Of a stretch of DNA of 64,000 bases, positions 61,701 to 64,000 are shown in pieces. The notes beneath the pieces are model-generated. The model worked only from the letters and a program-made list of their open reading frames with translations. It did not search any database and was not told the origin of the DNA. Made by a program: the position numbers and the translations under genes. The DNA is from Nocardia altamirensis NBRC 108246. Lineage in GTDB: Bacteria; Actinomycetota; Actinomycetes; Mycobacteriales; Mycobacteriaceae. The DNA lies in assembly GCF_001612685.1 (NCBI RefSeq), contig NZ_BDAY01000015.1:1-64000 (forward strand), read 5' to 3'. Each line of letters opens with the position of its first letter. Position 1 is the first letter of the stretch.

Positions 61701-64000
61701 CTGCTGCCCCGCGTGCCGCAGCATCCGCCCGAGGTAGCCGTTGAGGCGTTGCACGGTCTCGGGCCGGAGGCGGGCACGGTCGTATTCCATGACCCCGCGC
61801 AGTCGGCCTGCGCGCTCGGCGGCGGTCAACGTCAGGGGGAATTTCGCGGCCCCGGTCTGCATCGGCCGCGGCGCTACCGCAAGGCCGTGCAGTTCGAAGG
61901 TCGGCTGCGGCATGTTCTGGAACGCGAACATCACCTGGAATACCGGTGTGCTCTGTGGGTTTCGCGTCGGAGCGAGCGTCTCGACGATCTGCTCGAACGG
62001 AACTCCGCCGTGCGCGAGCGCGTCGACGACACTGCCGCGCGCCTGCTCGAGCAACGTGCGGAACGTCGGTCGTCCGGACAACTGGGCGCGCATCGGCAGC
62101 GTGTTGAGCAGCGGTCCGATCAAGCGGTCCAACTCCGGCTGATCGCGGCCGGATACCGGCACCCCAACCACGACGTCGTCTTGGCCGCTCCAATACGCCA
62201 GCACGGCCTGCCATGCGGCAAGCAGCACCGTGAACGGGGTAGCCCCGACGTCAGCACCGACCGCAACCGCCGCCTGCCACTCGGGGCCAGGACACTCGAA
62301 CTCCAGCCACCCGCCACCGGTCTGCCCGGTGTCGGCCTCTAGTGCCGCAAACTCCGCGGGCGCACCGGCCAACCGGTCGCGCCAATAGGCCAGGTCGCTG
62401 TCGAAGTCATCCGCTCGTTGCCGCCGCCGTTGCTGCACAGCCACATCCACGTACTGCACCGGCAGTGGTGCCGGGTGGTAGGGCTGGTCGGTGACGCTCG
62501 CGGTGTAGGCCGCGCTGATCTCGGCGGTCAGCACGGCCACCGACCATCCGTCGGACACGCTGTGGTGCAGCGTGCAGACCAGCACGTGCTCGACCGCCGA
62601 CGCCCGCAACACCGTGAGGCGCAGCAACGGGCCGCTGCCGAGATCGAAGGGCCGCTCGACCTCGGCAGCGGCGCGCCGATTGATCTCGTCCGCGCGGTGC
62701 TCCTGGCGCGATCCGACGTCGACGACCGGTATATCGATCACCAGCACGGGCGCGATCACCTGTACCGGTTCCCCGTCGAAGGCCTGCCGGAACGTCGTCC
62801 GCAACGACTCGTGCCGTGCGACAACCTGATTCACGGCAGACCGCAGCGCAAGCAGGTTCAGCGGGCCGCGGACTTCGAGCGCGGCCGCAATGTGGTACGC
62901 GGGCGAACCCGGGTCGAGCTGTTCCAGCAACCAGAACCGTTCCTGGGCGAAGGAGAGCGGCAGATAACCGTTGCGGGCCACCGGCATCAGCGAGAATCGG
63001 CCGGCGGCCGACCGGCCGGGCATGGCGTCGATCCGCGCCGCCAGTGCACGCAGCGTGGTGGCCTCGAACACCGCGGGCACGGGAAGCGCGACGTCGAATA
63101 CCGCACCGATCCGCGCGATGAGCTGCACGGCGATGACGGATTGTCCACCGAGTTCGAAGAAGTCGTCGTCGCGCCCGACCCGGTCGACGCGGAGCAGCGC
63201 GCTCCACACCTGTGCCAACGCCACCTCGGTCGCACCGTGCGGCGCGGCGAACGGCGCCTGCGGCCGCTCCCCCGGTTCCGGCAGAGCGGCGCGGTCGACC
63301 TTTCCCGCAGCGGTCAGCGGCAGCGTCGGTAGGGCGACAATCGCCGAGGGCACCATGTACGCGGGCAACCGGCGTTGCAGGTGCGTGCGCAGGTCCTCGT
63401 CGGACACCGCGCCGCCGTCGCCGACGACGTAGCCGATCAGATAGGGCGCGCCGAAACTGTTGCGCCGCAGCGCCGACGACGCGGCCGAGACGCCGGGACA
63501 GCCGAGCAGGGCCGAGTCGATCTCGTCCAGCTCGATGCGATAGCCGCGCAGTTTGACCTGAGTGTCGCTGCGACCGAGATAGTGCAGGACGCCGTCGGAC
63601 CGGATGCTGACCAGATCGCCGGTACGGTACATCCGGCCGCCGGCCTCGGTCGCGACGAATCTGCTTGCCGTACGGGCAGTCTCGGCGAGATAGCCGCGGG
63701 CAACGCCGGGGCCTTCGACATAGAGTTCGCCGGTCACGCCGATCGGCACCGGCCGCAGCCAGCGGTCGAGCACGCGCACCCGCACGCCCGAGATCGGCCG
63801 CCCGATCGGCACCGGTCCGGTCCAGGGATCGGCGGCAACGATCTCGTGCATGACACAGACGACGGCGGTCTCCGTCGGACCGTAATTGTTGAAGATCCGC
63901 AGGCCCGGCGCGTAGGCGCGGAACACGGCCAACTGTTCGCTGTGCACCGCTTCACTCGCAACGGCCAGCGTGCCGCGGAGATTCGCGAGAGCGGCCGGAC
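52740..64000 (-). CDS. Nonribosomal peptide synthetase, C-terminal part with thioesterase, 5' end beyond the right edge
   Basis: About 3,750 residues are visible; the frame is open to base 64000, so the first Met-like codon (63947) is not a real start. Order is A(part)-T, C-A-T, C-A-T, C-A-T-TE. C domains keep HHSVSDG or HHIASDG. T domains read LGGQS, LGGHS, LGGHS and LGGNS. The terminal TE has GWSFAG and a late His in MHHTILLP, so release by hydrolysis or cyclisation happens here. All three complete A domains have TSGSTGxPKPV, with Pro where the A3 core normally has Gly. The A domains resemble the EntF-like serine clade but have changed pocket residues. The stop overlaps the start of the acylase gene. 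No epimerase is visible. Confidence 0.97.
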   Translation of the reverse strand, partial: PAALANLRGTLAVASEAVHSEQLAVFRAYAPGLRIFNNYGPTETAVVCVMHEIVAADPWTGPVPIGRPISGVRVRVLDRWLRPVPIGVTGELYVEGPGVARGYLAETARTASRFVATEAGGRMYRTGDLVSIRSDGVLHYLGRSDTQVKLRGYRIELDEIDSALLGCPGVSAASSALRRNSFGAPYLIGYVVGDGGAVSDEDLRTHLQRRLPAYMVPSAIVALPTLPLTAAGKVDRAALPEPGERPQAPFAAPHGATEVALAQVWSALLRVDRVGRDDDFFELGGQSVIAVQLIARIGAVFDVALPVPAVFEATTLRALAARIDAMPGRSAAGRFSLMPVARNGYLPLSFAQERFWLLEQLDPGSPAYHIAAALEVRGPLNLLALRSAVNQVVARHESLRTTFRQAFDGEPVQVIAPVLVIDIPVVDVGSRQEHRADEINRRAAAEVERPFDLGSGPLLRLTVLRASAVEHVLVCTLHHSVSDGWSVAVLTAEISAAYTASVTDQPYHPAPLPVQYVDVAVQQRRRQRADDFDSDLAYWRDRLAGAPAEFAALEADTGQTGGGWLEFECPGPEWQAAVAVGADVGATPFTVLLAAWQAVLAYWSGQDDVVVGVPVSGRDQPELDRLIGPLLNTLPMRAQLSGRPTFRTLLEQARGSVVDALAHGGVPFEQIVETLAPTRNPQSTPVFQVMFAFQNMPQPTFELHGLAVAPRPMQTGAAKFPLTLTAAERAGRLRGVMEYDRARLRPETVQRLNGYLGRMLRHAGQQPDVPLTDLELLATDERTALLVERNRTTVPVPAETLASLFQRQARRSPSAVAVVDGTTELTYAEFAGRANRLARWLIGRGVGPESLVAIVLPRSVRFVECAYATALAGGGYVPIDPTTPARRMALLLEQASPVVVLDAEVLARIDLTDSSADPITDGDRRATLLPANIAYVCFTSGSTGSPKPVAVSHAAIVNQLLWLRSRYGLIADDVVLHKTPLTFDVSVLELFGPLQIGARMVVAAPDVHRDPGLLVDTIIRHRVTVVHFVPSMLAVFLDEPGVRECRSLTAVFSGGEALPVATVLRSWERLGLRPHNLYGLTETAVDATSYETTGAESATVPIGAPVWNTAVFVLDRALRLVPVGAVGELYIGGVQLARGYAGRPGLTSAAFVADPFGSGERLYRTGDVVRWNHAGQLAYLGRADHQVKLRGHRIEPAEVEHALCGVPGIRAAAVQLRDEGNGPVLAAFVAAAPGLAQSEISAALHAVLPEPMVPTRFAFVETLPQTSSGKLDRNALRNIAIEPEAERPRQIPPRTATERVVYDIWAEVLRDERFGVADNFFHLGGHSLLATQMLARLGRATGVRLSVREVFGAPTLAEFAALVDRVRAQTPRISMPGLAAAPRPERIPLSFAQRRMWFLNQLDPSSSAYHIALAFRGSGDLDIAVLRAAVRDLVGRHEALRTVFPAVDGEPVQSILPIDDIGDVVTGPVALGSDKELWDAVRGFVDRGFDVTIDVPVRVMVCAVTESVHVLVLVLHHIASDGLSKVPLARDMVTAYAARSRGAEPGWAPLAVQYADFTLWQRKVLGNSADPTSVAAADEAFWVRELAGVAHVIELPSDRRRPAFPSYAGGTVQFTVPTDLTQMVYQQAHEHAVTVFMVLHAALAVLLAKLARADDVVIGTPVAGRAEGALDDVVGMFVNTIPLRTPVRADQSFAELLEAVRETDLTIFTHAELPFERIVEAVQPQRSTAHNPLFQIMLAFQNLPETTFELPGLRLEDLELHSATAKFDLEWIFTEVFDGQGRVARLHGKLIFATDLFDTATAQTFGDRFLRVLTAAVTHPGTHVGDIDLLSAPERAALLAERNTTSQPLPEETLASLFQRQARRSPSAVAVVDDSTESTYAEFSGRANRLARWLIGRGIGPESLVAIIMPRSGHFAVCAYATVLAGGGFVPIDPTVPAQRRTQLLEQVSPVVVLDSELLTDLDLTGLSAEPITDRDRRAALRPANIAYVSFTSGSTGLPKPVVATHAAIVNRVLWMQSRYRLTADDVVLHKTPLTFDVAVWELFWPLQIGARMVVAAPDGHRDPGYLVDTIVRHRVTVVYFVPSMLEVFLDHPGASDCRSLTTVLASGETLPVAIAWRTLQRLGARLHNLYGPTETTVEVTSFEVTGQETDTVPIGLPIPNTTVAVLDGRLRPVPVGVAGELYIGGVQLARGYAGRPGLTGVSFVADPFGTGHRLYRTGDIGRWCHTGQLEYLGREDHQVKLRGYRIEPAEVEQALRGVPGVRASAVLTRDEGNGPVLVAFLAAAPGATTSEIRAALRTVLPEHMIPTLFAFVDTLPRTSSGKIDRIALHAKAIESAIERVPLVVPRTPTERTVHAIWAELLGVDDFGTADNFFHLGGHSLLATRMLARVHRAIGVELPVRGMFDAPTLAEFAALVDRARADVRADRVPAPVAGPRPERLPLSFAQRRMWLLNQFDPSSSAYHIVHAFRLSGAIDINTLRTAVRDVVGRQEALRTVFPIVDGAPVQSIVPLGDIADVVTGPVAPGSAQELRDAVRDFTDRGFDVTVDVPVRVLVCAVTESVHVLVLVVHHIASDGLSRVPFARDMVTAYAARSRGAEPDWAPLVMQYADFALWQRKVLGDSADPTSVAAIDEAFWVRELAGVPQVIELPSDRRRPGALSYAGGVVEFAVPAELAGAVYAAAREQRVTVFMVLHAVLAVLLARLARVDDIVIGTPVAGRAEGALDDVVGMFVNTIPLRTSVRADQSFVELLEAVRETDLTALSHAELPFERIVEVVRPQRSTAHNPLFQIMLAFQNLPETSFELPVLRLEDFEIPRTTSRFDLEWSFAEVPEGPDAVTGLHCSLGFATDLFDPATVAALRDRFLRVLTAAVANPRGRVGAIDLLSPEERTALLIDRNDSTVAIPMAAGATLPALFQAQVERTPDRIAVTCGDTSATYAEFSGRVNRLARWLIEQGVGPESLVALALPRGERFVECAYATVLAGGAFVPIDPNAPAQRRELLLEQVSPVVVLDPVTLPDIDLTARSAGPLTDRDRRAALRPGNPAYVLFTSGSTGRPKPVVVTHGAIVNQLLWLQSHCGLTSDDVVLHKTPLTFDVSVLELFGPLHIGARMVVAAPDGHHDPGYLVDTILRHDVTVAHFVPSMLEAFLAEPEVRRCSTLSTVCSSGEALPAATARRTRHRLGVRLHNLYGPTETTVEATCFEVTGNEPDPVPIGAPVWNTTTFVLDPMLRPVPVGVAGELYIGGAQLARGYAGLPGLTSAAFVADPFGAGGRLYRTGDIVRWTPAGLEFMGRSDFQVKLRGQRIELGEIESVMARLPGVRRAVVTMHNDPRLGDQLAAYVTGTGLDSDAMIESVRDVLPGYLVPPAVTVLDEFPVGTSGKLDRAALPAPVFRPRRYREPATPTEVAVAAVFAELLGVPAVGSDDEFFALGGNSLVATQLVRRLMEELRTRLPVPEVFAHPSVSALAARIDVRRTTEQRDAEPVNPSGVVRLHRAGGGRPPLYCVHGILGGVFEYAALARRLADTDAVYGLTPGPESAPASIEQIAAELIARMRHDRPHGPYRLLGWSFAGIVAYEMAVQLRESGSAVDQLVLVDTAAPQRMSVGVPVDPDERFATFVYTLMPAAEHRAALGEGIWGRELADQLELITEHAQRVGALPTYTTLDEIRRRYALFERHLWALRHYRPRPYHGVTTIVRAAETAEPVHDPTLGWASVGADGRVLVEVPGMHHTILLPPDVDRLAAAVRGDETAAERTI
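52743..53560 (-). other. NRPS 2 terminal thioesterase domain
   Basis: A type I thioesterase (alpha/beta hydrolase) with an early PLYCVHGILGG strand-turn, the nucleophile motif GWSFAG (about 53296-53313), LVLVDTAAP and a terminal catalytic His in GMHHTILLP. It releases the peptide from the last carrier. Confidence 0.9.
53590..56690 (-). other. NRPS 2 module d: C-A-T
   Basis: Boundaries are approximate. The C motif is HHIASDG (about 56274-56295), the A3-core reads [11 protein letters not shown] (about 54823-54860), and the T site GGNS lies near 53701-53720. The pocket by eye is D V L H C S L V E, not assigned; it is closest to module b. Confidence 0.78.
56691..59845 (-). other. NRPS 2 module c: C-A-T
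   Basis: Boundaries are approximate. The C motif is HHIASDG (about 59435-59457), the A3-core reads TSGSTGLPKPV (about 57983-58020), and the T site GGHS lies near 56857-56872. The pocket by eye is D V W Y L S L V E, not assigned. Confidence 0.78.
59846..62974 (-). other. NRPS 2 module b: C-A-T
   Basis: Boundaries are approximate. The C motif is HHSVSDG (about 62550-62567), the A3-core reads TSGSTGSPKPV (about 61150-61182), and the T site GGHS lies near 60014-60032. The pocket by eye is D V L H F G L V D, close to the serine code but with Leu for Trp at 239 and Gly for Ser at 301. The A5 core is YGLTE instead of YGPTE. Confidence 0.78.
62975..64000 (-). other. NRPS 2, partial module: end of A domain and T
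   Basis: Only the A domain from just before its A5 core (NNYGPTETAVVCV) onward is in the window, followed by a T domain with GGQS (about 63135-63152). The first five pocket positions are outside the window. The visible ones are N (322), V (330) and V (331), too few for a substrate call. Confidence 0.8.

Noticed and set aside
53413..62342. Plus-strand open frames opposite NRPS 2
   Set aside because: They are shadows of the NRPS coding strand with no recognisable domains or ribosome sites.
63948..64000. Possible NRPS 2 start codon near 63947
   Set aside because: The frame is open beyond it to the window edge, and the codon lies inside an A domain just before the YGPTE core, so the true start is outside the window.
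1..64000. tRNA, rRNA, insertion sequences or prophage
   Set aside because: No cloverleaf-like genes, rRNA stretches, transposase or integrase domains or terminal inverted repeats were seen. The LysB-like protein is isolated and not flanked by phage genes.

Overview
The window is a high-GC actinobacterial chromosome segment. It is most likely from Nocardia or a close mycolic-acid-containing relative. This is inferred from the GC-rich codons, the very large NRPS genes, a self-sufficient CYP102 P450, a DUF3089 lipase and many short secreted proteins; no rRNA marker is present to settle it. I saw no tRNA, rRNA, CRISPR array or insertion sequence.

Layout. (1) 1-23196, minus: a giant NRPS running off the left edge, with an EntF-like first condensation domain, at least seven modules, one epimerase (module 6) and a Thr-type A domain at the edge. 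Just upstream lies a LysB/cutinase-fold protein whose nucleophile Ser is Ala. (2) 24451-26219, plus: a soluble histidine kinase and a NarL-type response regulator, separated from the NRPS operon by an intergenic region rich in CAGGGTGA/TCACCCTG elements. (3) 26333-36392: accessory and regulatory genes. These are an NTF2-like protein, two AraC-type regulators, a secreted CocE/S15 hydrolase, a small exported protein, a NaChBac-like channel with a C-terminal helix-turn-helix, and a transketolase/AceE-like enzyme divergent from an Lrp/AsnC regulator. (4) 36425-38518, minus: a DUF4157 protein of the type loaded into extracellular contractile injection systems. (5) 38701-43306: a CYP102 P450-reductase fusion, a VOC protein and an NmrA-like oxidoreductase. 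(6) 43604-48519, plus: a compact terpene operon (type I GGPP synthase, class II cyclase, class I terpene synthase, P450) with overlapping stops and starts; the class II cyclase has DxDTT instead of DxDD. (7) 48677-50337, plus: a small exported protein, a 56-aa FxLD-type lanthipeptide-like precursor with no modification enzymes in view, and a secreted DUF3089 lipase. (8) 50416-64000, minus: the 3' part of a second NRPS (partial A-T, three C-A-T modules, terminal TE), whose stop codon overlaps the start of an exported penicillin-acylase-family Ntn hydrolase.

How the genes may work together (inference). The two NRPS loci and the terpene operon look like independent specialised-metabolite loci. 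The second NRPS and the acylase are translationally coupled, which fits an acyl-protected peptide that is deacylated after export. The terpene operon would take GGPP through protonation-initiated cyclisation, then ionisation-initiated cyclisation, then oxidation. The first NRPS may be controlled by the neighbouring two-component system. The most unusual items are the ion channel-HTH fusion, the orphan FxLD precursor, the DxDTT cyclase in a GGPP context, and the 6.43-kb two-module duplication in the first NRPS.
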